Positions 7,980 through 14,815 of a stretch of 22,568 nucleotides of DNA are shown here, piece by piece (position 1 is the stretch's first letter; every line of letters begins with the position of its first letter). A program made the translations under genes and the position numbers. The DNA is from Victivallales bacterium (GTDB lineage Bacteria > Verrucomicrobiota > Lentisphaeria > Oligosphaerales > Oligosphaeraceae). Below the pieces are notes generated by a model, which searched no databases, was not told the origin of the DNA, and saw only the letters and a program-made list of their open reading frames with translations. The stretch lies in NCBI GenBank assembly GCA_017458805.1, contig JAFTAC010000538.1, forward strand, positions 1 to 22,568, in the 5' to 3' direction.

Positions 7980-8993
7980 TTATGCCAAGATTGCCTGGCA
8001 GGCGGTGATGGCGGCGACGCCAGCGATGTCTTCAGCGGAGCAACCGCGTGAGAGGTCGTTGACGGGCTTCGCGACACCCTGCAGGATGGGGCCGTAGGCT
8101 TCGGCGTGGGCGAGGCGCTGCGTCATCTTGTAGCAGATGTTGCCGCAGTTCAGGTCGGGGAAGATAAGGATGTTGGCCTTGCCTGCAACGGGGCTGCCAG
8201 GGGCCTTGGAGGCGCCTACCGAGGGCACCAGGGCTGCATCGGCCTGGAGCTCGCCATCGACGATGGCGTCGATGCCCAGCTCGGCGACGCGGGCCTTCGT
8301 CTTTTCTGTGGCATGAACCATCTTGTCAACCATGTCGCCAGCGGCGCTGCCCTTGGTGGAGTAGCAGAGGAACGCAAGGCGCGGCTGCGTGCCGATCAGG
8401 GCCTGGTGGGTCTTGATGGTGGCGATGGCGATATCGACGAGGCCGTCTTCATCGGGGTTGGGGTTGACGCCGCAGTCCGCGAAGATGAGGGTTTCATCAC
8501 CAGCGGGCGAGGGGGCGGCGAGGTCCATCAGGAAGCAAGAGGAGGCCATCTTGATGCCCTTGGCGGTGCCGATGCAGTTGAAGGCGGAGCGCAGCATGTC
8601 GCCCGTGGAGGCGATGGAGCCTGCGACCATGCCGTCAGCACGGCCCGAGTTGACCATCAGGTTGCCGAAGAAGAGGCGGTTTGCAACCTTCTTCTGGGCT
8701 TCTTCCTCGGTCATGCCCTTGGCCTTGCGGCGCTCGAAGAGGATGGCGGCCAGGTCGTTGTAGTAGGCGGCCTTGGTCCAGTCGATGATTTCCACGTCCT
8801 GCCCAGAGAAGCTGATGCCTTCGGCGGCCTTGGCGGCCTCTTCGGGGGTCGCGAGAATCTTCAGCGCGGCCATTTTCTTGTCGGCGATGATTTTGGCAGC
8901 CTTCATCACGCGGGGGTCATTGCCCTCGGGGAGGACGAGCGTCTTGTATGCTGCGGTTGCCTTGGGGAAGAGTTTCTGCATCAGATTAGCCAT
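7980..8993 (-). CDS. pta: Phosphate acetyltransferase (short form)
   Basis: Cytoplasmic enzyme that converts acetyl-CoA and phosphate to acetyl phosphate and CoA, the step before acetate kinase in acetate formation. At 337 residues it is the short, single-domain form without the N-terminal DRTGG/P-loop regulatory region of enterobacterial Pta. Typical PTA_PTB signatures are present: LPEGNDPRVMKAA near the N-terminus, NLMVNSGRADGMVAG, the SKAPGSPVAGKANILIFPDL region, and the C-terminal GPILQGVAKPVNDLSRGCS. The ATG at 8993 has a GGAAAA ribosome site upstream. It lies 284 bp downstream of ackA on the same strand, separated by an array of terminator-like hairpins, so its expression may be partly uncoupled from ackA. 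A 14-bp inverted repeat flanks the gene. Confidence 0.96.
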   Translation of the reverse strand: MANLMQKLFPKATAAYKTLVLPEGNDPRVMKAAKIIADKKMAALKILATPEEAAKAAEGISFSGQDVEIIDWTKAAYYNDLAAILFERRKAKGMTEEEAQKKVANRLFFGNLMVNSGRADGMVAGSIASTGDMLRSAFNCIGTAKGIKMASSCFLMDLAAPSPAGDETLIFADCGVNPNPDEDGLVDIAIATIKTHQALIGTQPRLAFLCYSTKGSAAGDMVDKMVHATEKTKARVAELGIDAIVDGELQADAALVPSVGASKAPGSPVAGKANILIFPDLNCGNICYKMTQRLAHAEAYGPILQGVAKPVNDLSRGCSAEDIAGVAAITACQAILA

Positions 8994-9025
8994 TGTACTT
9001 TTTCCTTAAGTTTTAGGGATTATTG

Positions 9026-9166
9026 TTTCGCCGTGCTTGCGCACGGCGCACAGGACAGAAAAAACTTTCGCCGCGCTTGCGCACGGCGCACAGGACAGAA
9101 AAAACTTTCGCCGCGCTTGCGCACGGCGCACAGGACAGAAAAAACTTTCGCCGCGCTTGCGCACGG
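9026..9166. repeat. Tandem 40-bp repeats, each a terminator-like hairpin
   Basis: Three full copies (starting 9026, 9066 and 9106) and a partial fourth (from 9146) of a 40-bp unit lie between ackA and pta. Each unit contains the stem GCCG(T/C)GC-TTGC-GCACGGC. On the minus strand, the sense strand for both genes, the three upstream hairpins are each followed 5 bases later by six T, the layout of an intrinsic terminator. The T/C difference between copies gives a Watson-Crick or G-U pair on minus-strand RNA but an A-C mismatch on plus-strand RNA. This suggests that the minus-strand transcript is the folded form. Confidence 0.9.
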
Positions 9167-9167
9167 T

Positions 9168-9234
9168 GCACAGAACCTGTTCTGTGCCTGGTGCTTCAGT
9201 GCCAGGAAGCGCGAACACGCCCCAGATAGGCGTG
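9168..9234. repeat. Cluster of three adjoining hairpins
   Basis: Three inverted repeats lie end to end. The first is 9168-9176 with 9179-9187, a perfect 9-bp stem (GCACAGAAC / GTTCTGTGC). The second is 9187-9194 with 9199-9206 (CCTGGTGC / GTGCCAGG, with wobble pairs). The third is 9216-9221 with 9229-9234 (CACGCC / GGCGTG). None has a T run, so they are not obvious terminators. They look like accumulated palindromic modules. Confidence 0.65.
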
Positions 9235-9249
9235 CCAACTCCGTCCTGA

Positions 9250-9272
9250 GTGCGCGGCGCGTAGCCGCGCAC
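9250..9272 (-). other. Perfect hairpin directly after ackA
   Basis: Five bases beyond the ackA stop codon, GTGCGCGGC (9250-9258) pairs perfectly with GCCGCGCAC (9264-9272) around the loop GCGTA. There is no T run after it on the minus strand, so it is at most a Rho-dependent or mRNA-stabilising structure. Its GTA-containing loop resembles those of the hairpin cluster near 16342-16456. Confidence 0.6.
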
Positions 9273-9277
9273 ACTAA

Positions 9278-10483
9278 TCAAGCTTTGCAAGCGGGGACGA
9301 GGGCCACTGTTTCCATGGCGATCATGAGTTCCTCATTGGTGGGGGTCACGCAGACGGTCACCTTGGAGCCAGGCTTGCTGATGATGACCTGCTTGCCGCG
9401 GCAGTTGTTGGCCTCGGCGTCCAGCTCGCAGCCGTAGAGCTTGAGGTATTCCATCACGTTGGCGCGTGTGGAGATGCCGTTTTCGCCGATGCCGCCCGTG
9501 AAGGCGATGGCATCGCAGCCCTTGAGCAGCAGGTAGTAGCCGCCGATGTAGTGGATGAGGCGGTGCATGAACATCTTGTAGGCGATGGCAGCGTCCTGGT
9601 TGCCTGCGTCGCGGGCGGCCTCGATGTCGCGCATGTCGCTGGAGAGGCCCGAAACGCCCAGAAGACCGCTCTTCTTGTTCATAATGGTGTCGATTTCATC
9701 GGCGGTGCAGCCTGTCTGCTTCATGATGAAGGGGACGACGGCGGGGTCCATGTCGCCGCAGCGGGTACCCATGACGAGACCCATGAGCGGGGTGAGGCCC
9801 ATGCTGGTGTCGAGCACCTTGCCGCCGTTGACAGCCGCCAGACTGCTGCCGTTGCCCAGATGGCAGGTGATGACCTTCGCGCTCTTTGGGTCGAGGCCCA
9901 GGAACTCGCAGGTCTTGAAATAGACGTATTTATGGCTGGTTCCGTGGAAGCCGTACTTGCGGATGTCGTATTTCTTGTAGTACTCCTGCGGAATGGCGTA
10001 GAGATAGGCTTCGGGGGCCATGGTCTGGTGGAACGCGGTGTCGAAGACGGCCACGTTGGGAACGCCAGGGAAGACCTCTTCGCAGGCTTCAATGCCGCCC
10101 AGGTTTGCAGGGTTGTGCAGCGGGCCAAGCACGATGCACTTGCGGATGCCTTCCTTCACGGCGTCGTTCACGACGATAGGCTGCGTGTAGGTGGAGCCGC
10201 CATGGAGCACGCGGTGGCCGATGGCGTCCACTTCCGACAGGCTCTTCAGCACGCCGACCTTCGCGTCAACCAGCTTGTCGCAGACGGCGCGCAGCGCCTC
10301 TGCGTGCTTGGTGATGGTGAGCATTTCCTCCAGCTTGCCTTCGCTGCCGCGCTGATAAATCAGCTTCGGCTTGTCCATGCCAATGCGTTCCACGAGGCCC
10401 TTGCAAATGGCCTCCTTGGTGTCCATGTCGAACAAGGTGAATTTCAACGACGAGCTGCCTGAATTGATGACCAGAACTTTCAC
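9278..10483 (-). CDS. ackA: Acetate kinase
   Basis: Transfers the phosphoryl group of acetyl phosphate to ADP, giving acetate and ATP, the energy-yielding end of the Pta-AckA route. At 401 residues it has full family length. Signatures: VLVINSGSSSLKF at the N-terminus with Asn7, GHRVLHGG with substrate-binding Arg91, FDTAFHQT with the catalytic Asp, KYGFHGTSHKYV, the HLGNGSSLAAV phosphate loop, GLMMGTR-type motif (GLVMGTRCGDMDP), FTGGIGENG and a C-terminal TNEELMIA. The start codon is GTG (CAC at 10481-10483), preceded by AGGAAG about 7 bases upstream; no ATG fits better. It is upstream of pta on the same strand. Confidence 0.98.
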   Translation of the reverse strand: MKVLVINSGSSSLKFTLFDMDTKEAICKGLVERIGMDKPKLIYQRGSEGKLEEMLTITKHAEALRAVCDKLVDAKVGVLKSLSEVDAIGHRVLHGGSTYTQPIVVNDAVKEGIRKCIVLGPLHNPANLGGIEACEEVFPGVPNVAVFDTAFHQTMAPEAYLYAIPQEYYKKYDIRKYGFHGTSHKYVYFKTCEFLGLDPKSAKVITCHLGNGSSLAAVNGGKVLDTSMGLTPLMGLVMGTRCGDMDPAVVPFIMKQTGCTADEIDTIMNKKSGLLGVSGLSSDMRDIEAARDAGNQDAAIAYKMFMHRLIHYIGGYYLLLKGCDAIAFTGGIGENGISTRANVMEYLKLYGCELDAEANNCRGKQVIISKPGSKVTVCVTPTNEELMIAMETVALVPACKA

Positions 10484-10948
10484 GGTAATCTTCCTGTTGT
10501 TGGGTTGATGTTATGAAGGATTGCATACACTTCTAAAGTCTTAATATAACACCCCAAACAGGGTAAAGCAAGCGCAGCCCCGCAATTCGCAAATTGAATC
10601 GCAATCCATCGGGTAATGCCTCACTAGTTGATAATGCTTACTGGTTTTTCTGCGCCTTGCCGCTCCGCTTCGCTACGCGGCACGGCGCAAGGGGATGTGG
10701 GAAAACGCCTGTCCCGTGGGTTTCGCTCGCGCCGAAGGCGCTCGCTTCACCCACGGCTATGTTCTTGCCGCCGCTAACGCGGCTCATATTGATCACTGAG
10801 CGATTACTCCTTCGGCTATTAATATTGCCTTGGGGGTTTCTGCGCAATGCCGTTACGCTATGCGACACGGTGCAAAGGGAGTGGGGAACTGCCCGCCCCG
10901 TGAGGTTCGCTCGCGGCTATGTTCCTGTCGCCGTGCTGGCGCATCTGG
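10484..10948. other. 465-bp intergenic region without a gene
   Basis: The gap between ackA and the GH78-like gene has no convincing ORF. Its first 150 bp or so (10484-10640) is the likely 5' leader and promoter region of ackA; I could not identify a good promoter pair. The rest is filled by two diverged copies of a GC-rich structured element described separately. Confidence 0.7.
10641..10945. repeat. Two diverged direct copies of a ~110-150 nt structured element
   Basis: Copy A (10641-10785) and copy B (10831-10945) share an ordered series of blocks: TTTCTGCGC, then GCCG, then CGG-GCAA-GGGA-GTGGG, then CCCGTG-GGTTTCGCTCGCG (one base fewer in B), then GGCTATGTTC. Hairpins are kept although bases differ. 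CCGTGGGT/ACCCACGG in A (with an inner GCGCC/GGCGC) corresponds to CCGTGAG/CTCGCGG in B. The terminal hairpin CCGC-TAAC-GCGG in A corresponds to CGCC-GTGCT-GGCG in B. The conservation of pairing suggests a structured RNA or palindromic mobile repeat. No known RNA family is recognised. Confidence 0.7.
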
Positions 10949-12976
10949 TTAAAAGCAATAGGCCTCCTTGATGGGCCAGTCTGTGAGGAAGCATGCGCCC
11001 TGTGCCATGGTGAGATGGAAAAGGGATGTGTTCCACTTGCCGTCCTTGCGCCATCCCTCGACGGTGCGTGTGCCCCCCTCCTCGATGGTCTTGAGCCAGG
11101 CTTCCTTGTCAACCAGCAGTTCCTTGACAAGTTCATCCTCGCCCCTGCACTTCAGATAGGCCAGCAGCGGGAAGGTCTGGAACAGGAGGATATCCTTCAT
11201 ACACTTCGCCCGCACCATCTTCAGGAACTCCGCATGGAAGGCCGCTTCAGGCGCAAGCCCGTGGAACGCCGCAAAGACGTTGCCTGGCATGCTGACGTGA
11301 TCGCTGGCGACATTGTCGCGGAAGAGATGCTTTTCAGGCAGGTAGAATGCCTTGACGAAAGCCGCCTCCAGCGCGGCGACATCCATATATGGCTCGCGTC
11401 CCACCATCTTCGCCATTCTGTTCAGTGCCTTCACGGCCCCGATATAGAAGGCGTTGATGACGTTGTTCTTGACGACATGCATCTTCCCCTCAGGCTCGAT
11501 TTCGTAGCCGTCACGGTAATTTGCAGGCCACTCCACCACGCACCAGCGGTCGATGTTGTTGAGCAGGCCGTCCGCCTCCGCATAGCTCTCGCGGTAGTAT
11601 TCCAGGACATCCTTGAACTTGTCATAGCGCTCTGCGATGAAGCGGGTGTTGCCCGTCATGGCAAGATAGGGGAGCACCGTCTCAATCATCATCAGGGGGT
11701 ATTCGGCAATCCTCTGCATAAAGGAGCAGCAGCCATCGGCCAGTAGGCCTCGGTCGAGGAAGCTGGTGTCGAGGAAATCGTCGAAGAACTTCTCCAGCAG
11801 GGTGAAGTCCTGCGTAAGCAGGCAGTGGGTGAGGACGGTATAGCAGCCGTCGCCCAGGTAGTAGCCCTTCTCGCGGTCCATGCAGTCCATAATCGTCTCC
11901 TGCGCACCGTAGCGCATCGAATCGACACAGAGTTTCCACACCGTCTGATGCTCCGCATCGTCGTATTTGCAGGTGGCCTTGAGTTCGAAGGGGTAGTGGC
12001 GCACGATGAACCTCACGCTTGATTCGTCAATGGCGGCCCCCATCGGCAGGATGAGCTCCACATAGCGGAACGACTTGTAGTCGAACTCGTTCAAGGTGTC
12101 CAGCTTTCCTGACAGCACGAAATGCTCCACATAGAGGCAGTTGCAGCGCAGCTGCTCGCGCACGGAACCGTCCGCATTCAGCTCCTGCCCGAACTTCAGC
12201 GTGATGTCGCTGTATTTCGGCCCACGGGCCGCAAAGGCGAGGTAGCCGACATAGATGGCCCCGAAGTCCACGAGATAGCCTGTGCGCGTGCGCATCAATT
12301 TTGCGGGTTTGACCTCCTCGAAGACCAATTGTCTGGATGGCTGTGCGCAGAGCGTGTAGTCGTCCTTTGGATTCACAACTGCGTTCTGCCATTTTGAATC
12401 GTCGAACCCAGGCTGCTCGAAGCCCACCTCTGGCGCGTTGGCGTCGTACCGCTCCATGAACTGCGTTGAATAGCCAACTTCACCGCACACGCCGAAGCCT
12501 GAGTGGAGGCGTTGGAGCATCGACTCGTCGGAGACCACCACCGTCTTCCCGTCGGCCACCACGTCGAAAAGGAGGCCGTGACGGTTGTTCCCAGAGCACC
12601 AGACGCGGTTGATGAGCCCCTGGTAGTAGGTGTGGACGGCGATGGTGTTCTCACCTGCCACCAAGTAGGGGGTAATGTCCATCTCGTTGTAGTAGTACCG
12701 TATCTGATGGCACGGTGCGGGGCCCTGCCCCACGAACCGCCCGTTGATGTACAGTTTGTAGTAGTCGTCCGCCGTGATGAAGATGCGGGTGGGGGCCACG
12801 CTCGCCAGCGTGAATTTCCTGCGGAACAGGACATGGCGGTTGTTCACGTATGCGTATGGATTCGGCTGAACGGGGTTGTTTGCCTTTCTATGGTAGATGT
12901 CCCGCTGGTAAACGTCGTAAACAGGCAGAGCCGCCAGCTCTGAGGTCGTTATCCATTTCCCTGTGAATGTGTGCAT
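10949..12976 (-). CDS. GH78-like alpha-L-rhamnosidase family protein
   Basis: A 675-residue protein with the GH78 layout. The N-terminal sandwich, about residues 45-200, is of the rhamnosidase N type (FRRKFTL, ITADDYYKLYINGRFVGQGP, LVAGENTIAVHTYYQG). A second sandwich, about 215-335, has VDFGAIYVGYL. The (alpha/alpha)6 barrel runs from about 345. The barrel motif DCMDREKGYYLGD matches the family pattern D-x4-R-E-x6-D, giving Asp364, Glu369 and Asp376 at the spacing of the catalytic Asp/Glu/Asp of characterised GH78 enzymes. There is no signal peptide, so it probably acts on imported oligosaccharides. AAGGAA lies 8 bases before the ATG. It is 69 bp downstream of the nucleosidase gene. Rhamnose specificity is inferred. 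Confidence 0.82.
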   Translation of the reverse strand: MHTFTGKWITTSELAALPVYDVYQRDIYHRKANNPVQPNPYAYVNNRHVLFRRKFTLASVAPTRIFITADDYYKLYINGRFVGQGPAPCHQIRYYYNEMDITPYLVAGENTIAVHTYYQGLINRVWCSGNNRHGLLFDVVADGKTVVVSDESMLQRLHSGFGVCGEVGYSTQFMERYDANAPEVGFEQPGFDDSKWQNAVVNPKDDYTLCAQPSRQLVFEEVKPAKLMRTRTGYLVDFGAIYVGYLAFAARGPKYSDITLKFGQELNADGSVREQLRCNCLYVEHFVLSGKLDTLNEFDYKSFRYVELILPMGAAIDESSVRFIVRHYPFELKATCKYDDAEHQTVWKLCVDSMRYGAQETIMDCMDREKGYYLGDGCYTVLTHCLLTQDFTLLEKFFDDFLDTSFLDRGLLADGCCSFMQRIAEYPLMMIETVLPYLAMTGNTRFIAERYDKFKDVLEYYRESYAEADGLLNNIDRWCVVEWPANYRDGYEIEPEGKMHVVKNNVINAFYIGAVKALNRMAKMVGREPYMDVAALEAAFVKAFYLPEKHLFRDNVASDHVSMPGNVFAAFHGLAPEAAFHAEFLKMVRAKCMKDILLFQTFPLLAYLKCRGEDELVKELLVDKEAWLKTIEEGGTRTVEGWRKDGKWNTSLFHLTMAQGACFLTDWPIKEAYCF

Positions 12977-13045
12977 TGTCTAGTTCCTTGATATTTGGAG
13001 AACTTATAATTCCTACCCAACAAAATAATGCCACTGGAGGAAGTT

Positions 13046-13723
13046 TTAATTACGGTTTGTCTGCAAAAGCTCCTGGAACTGTGGCAGACGTGCATTCATC
13101 TTGGCAAAAAGCTGCAGAAATGCCGTGAAATCAGAACTGGCGTTGGCGGAGTCCGAGGTGTCGGCGTTGTTGGATATGACGCGTATCGTGCCGAAACGTA
13201 CAGGCACACCGCTTTTTACATGCAGGCGATGGCAGAATTCCGCCACGGCGGAGGTCTCCATATCGACCGCTACCGCCTGCGCTTCAATGGGATTTCCCCG
13301 TGCCTGCGCGGGGTCGAAGATGTCCCCTGAACAGACGGGGCCAATGATGGCTTTGTGATCGGGAAACACTTGCTGTACCGCTTTCAGCAGCTGCTCTGCC
13401 AGGGGCTTGTCCAGCGTGTACCAGAAGTCCTCTTCGGAAAAGTCGGGGACGTCGCCGAGTCCACGCGCACCAGGCAGTGGCTCCAGGCTGAAGTCCTTGT
13501 GGGCGGTGCGTCCCGCCACGACGATGTCCCCCGCATGGAGGTCGGGCGAAAGGCTGCCAGCCGTGCCCCAGATGACAACCGTGTCGCAGCCCTTGTTGAA
13601 GATGAGGTCAGCCGCCGCTGCGCACGAGGAGGACTTCCCCGCTCCAAAGCCCCAGGTCACCGTGCATCCGTTTGGCACGCCCGTTGCCTCCATTTCCGTG
13701 GGTATCAGAAAGCCGATTGTCAT
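13046..13723 (-). CDS. Nucleoside phosphorylase superfamily hydrolase (MTAN / futalosine hydrolase-like)
   Basis: Cytoplasmic protein of the PNP_UDP_1 fold, about 225 residues, the size of MTA/SAH nucleosidase and futalosine hydrolase. Visible motifs are WGTAGSLSPDLHAGDIVVAG (strand and phosphate/ribose region), VCSGDIFDP, and VDMETSAVAEFCHRLHV, which holds the ribose-binding Glu. The base-binding loop reads RVISNNAD where MTAN has RAISD. The expected catalytic Asp is therefore Asn, as in futalosine hydrolases and 6-oxopurine phosphorylases. This points away from adenine and toward hypoxanthine-type or futalosine substrates. The ATG at 13723 is chosen; a TTG two codons upstream (13729) is also possible. 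The MITE-like element begins only 9 bp before the start and may contain its promoter. Confidence 0.75.
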   Translation of the reverse strand: MTIGFLIPTEMEATGVPNGCTVTWGFGAGKSSSCAAAADLIFNKGCDTVVIWGTAGSLSPDLHAGDIVVAGRTAHKDFSLEPLPGARGLGDVPDFSEEDFWYTLDKPLAEQLLKAVQQVFPDHKAIIGPVCSGDIFDPAQARGNPIEAQAVAVDMETSAVAEFCHRLHVKSGVPVRFGTIRVISNNADTSDSANASSDFTAFLQLFAKMNARLPQFQELLQTNRN

Positions 13724-13731
13724 GGGCAAAT

Positions 13732-13883
13732 GCTCTGTTTCAATTGAAACAAAACAGAGCTGATGTAGTTTTCGAGAAGTTTATTTGCGAGTTGTGCCGC
13801 GCATAGTTTCCTATGTAAGAAGCAACTCACAAGGAAACAGCCGAAAAATGCGCGGCTATGTTGGTTTTCAATTGAAACAGAGC
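13732..13883. mobile_element. MITE-like element with 18-bp terminal inverted repeats
   Basis: An 18-bp perfect inverted repeat, GCTCTGTTTCAATTGAAA, bounds 152 bp (13732-13749 and 13866-13883). Between the ends are further complementary pairs: GAGTTG/CAACTC, GCCGCGCAT/ATGCGCGGC and GTTTCC/GGAAAC, in an interleaved order. There is no coding capacity. Size, terminal repeats and internal complementarity fit a miniature inverted-repeat element. No clear target-site duplication was seen. It lies between the prepilin-like and nucleosidase genes. Confidence 0.65.
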
Positions 13884-13905
13884 ACTAGAGAAGGCGATGA
13901 GACGG

Positions 13906-14640
13906 TTATTTCCCTGCAGCGTAGTATGCCCAGAAGCGTGCAGGCTCGGAGTTGGCGGTCTTGTCGGGGTTTCTGTAATAGTCCAGCGTGTGCTGTTCGC
14001 AGTGGCTGTCCAGGTAGAAAGCGATGGAGCCGCCCGAATGGTGGTCGGCCACCTCGCCCTCCAGCTTATTACCAGAGCCAGGCCAGTAGCTATCGGCACT
14101 ATCACCTGTAAATAGCTGTGGGCTGTATGCATAGGCCACGTTTTTATAAGCTGTGTTGTTGCAGGTGGCGTAGAAGGTCTTGGAGGGCGTCTTGTGCGCT
14201 GCCAGTTTGGCGCGTTTCTTGGCTGCGTCCTGGTGGCTAAGGTATGGCATGCCATAATTGGCTCCACTGTAGCTGATTCCGTATGCGATTTTTGTGTGGA
14301 CGGCATCCGTCACGGGGCAGAGAAAGACCTTTCCCTCGCCAACGTATGGGTACAGGTAGCAATACCATTTATTCTCCCTGTAAAGCGAGTTGTCGTTTGT
14401 AAGCACATTGATTTTTTCCCTAGAAGTGCCATCGATTTCGTATGCGGCAAAAGTCAGCACCTTGAAGTCGGCGGTGTAGAGATTCAAGGCCAATGCAATC
14501 TGCTTCAGGTTGTTGGTGCAGGTGATGGACTCCGCTTTCTCACGCGCTTTGGATAGGGCTGGCAGCAGCATGGCCGCCAGAATGGCGATGATGGCGATAA
14601 CGACTAGCAGTTCAATCAAGGTAAATCTATTGCGTTTCAT
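13906..14640 (-). CDS. Prepilin-type N-terminal cleavage/methylation domain protein (pseudopilin-like)
   Basis: A 244-residue type IV pilin-like or pseudopilin-like protein. The ATG at 14640 is chosen because AGGAGT lies about 6 bases upstream and it puts the prepilin motif at the N-terminus: KRNR, then FTLIELLVVIAIIAILAAML, with Glu at position 5 of the mature protein. The residue before the cleavage point is Arg rather than the usual Gly. The body has the group's common pattern (TCTNNLKQIALALNLY near residue 40, ADHHSGGSIAFYLDSHCEQH near the C-terminus), similar to the many secreted DUF1559-type proteins of Lentisphaerota and Planctomycetota. No other pilus or type II secretion genes are nearby. 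Function is unknown; probably a membrane-anchored surface protein. Confidence 0.88.
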   Translation of the reverse strand: MKRNRFTLIELLVVIAIIAILAAMLLPALSKAREKAESITCTNNLKQIALALNLYTADFKVLTFAAYEIDGTSREKINVLTNDNSLYRENKWYCYLYPYVGEGKVFLCPVTDAVHTKIAYGISYSGANYGMPYLSHQDAAKKRAKLAAHKTPSKTFYATCNNTAYKNVAYAYSPQLFTGDSADSYWPGSGNKLEGEVADHHSGGSIAFYLDSHCEQHTLDYYRNPDKTANSEPARFWAYYAAGK

Positions 14641-14721
14641 AGTATTACTCCTATTGGTTGGGAACTTATGGCGTAAGTCAATTCTAGCGAACAATTCAAA
14701 TCAAATTGAAATCGCAATAAT

Positions 14722-14750
14722 ATTATACTGCTTGAATTGAGTTTTTACAA
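14722..14750 (-). promoter_or_regulatory. Sigma70-type promoter of the prepilin-like gene
   Basis: On the minus strand TTGTAA (14745-14750) and a perfect TATAAT (14722-14727) are separated by exactly 17 bases, in an AT-rich stretch about 80 bases upstream of the prepilin-like ATG. Confidence 0.6.
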
Positions 14751-14815
14751 GTCATTGCCCACGATTATTTAACTCCCGCCAATTCTGCTGATGTAATCCG
14801 CTTCTTCCCCAAAAA

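Noticed and set aside
8106..9437. 443-codon plus-strand ORF across pta, the hairpin array and the end of ackA
   Set aside because: It is antisense to two conserved enzymes and runs through the 40-bp repeats; no recognisable domain and no ribosome site.
10484..10948. tRNA, riboswitch or other known RNA upstream of ackA
   Set aside because: No tRNA cloverleaf or recognised riboswitch core could be found; only the two structured copies described above.
14641..14694. 18-codon N-terminal extension of the prepilin-like protein
   Set aside because: The extension would place charged residues before the prepilin leader, and a strong AGGAGT site supports the ATG at 14640.
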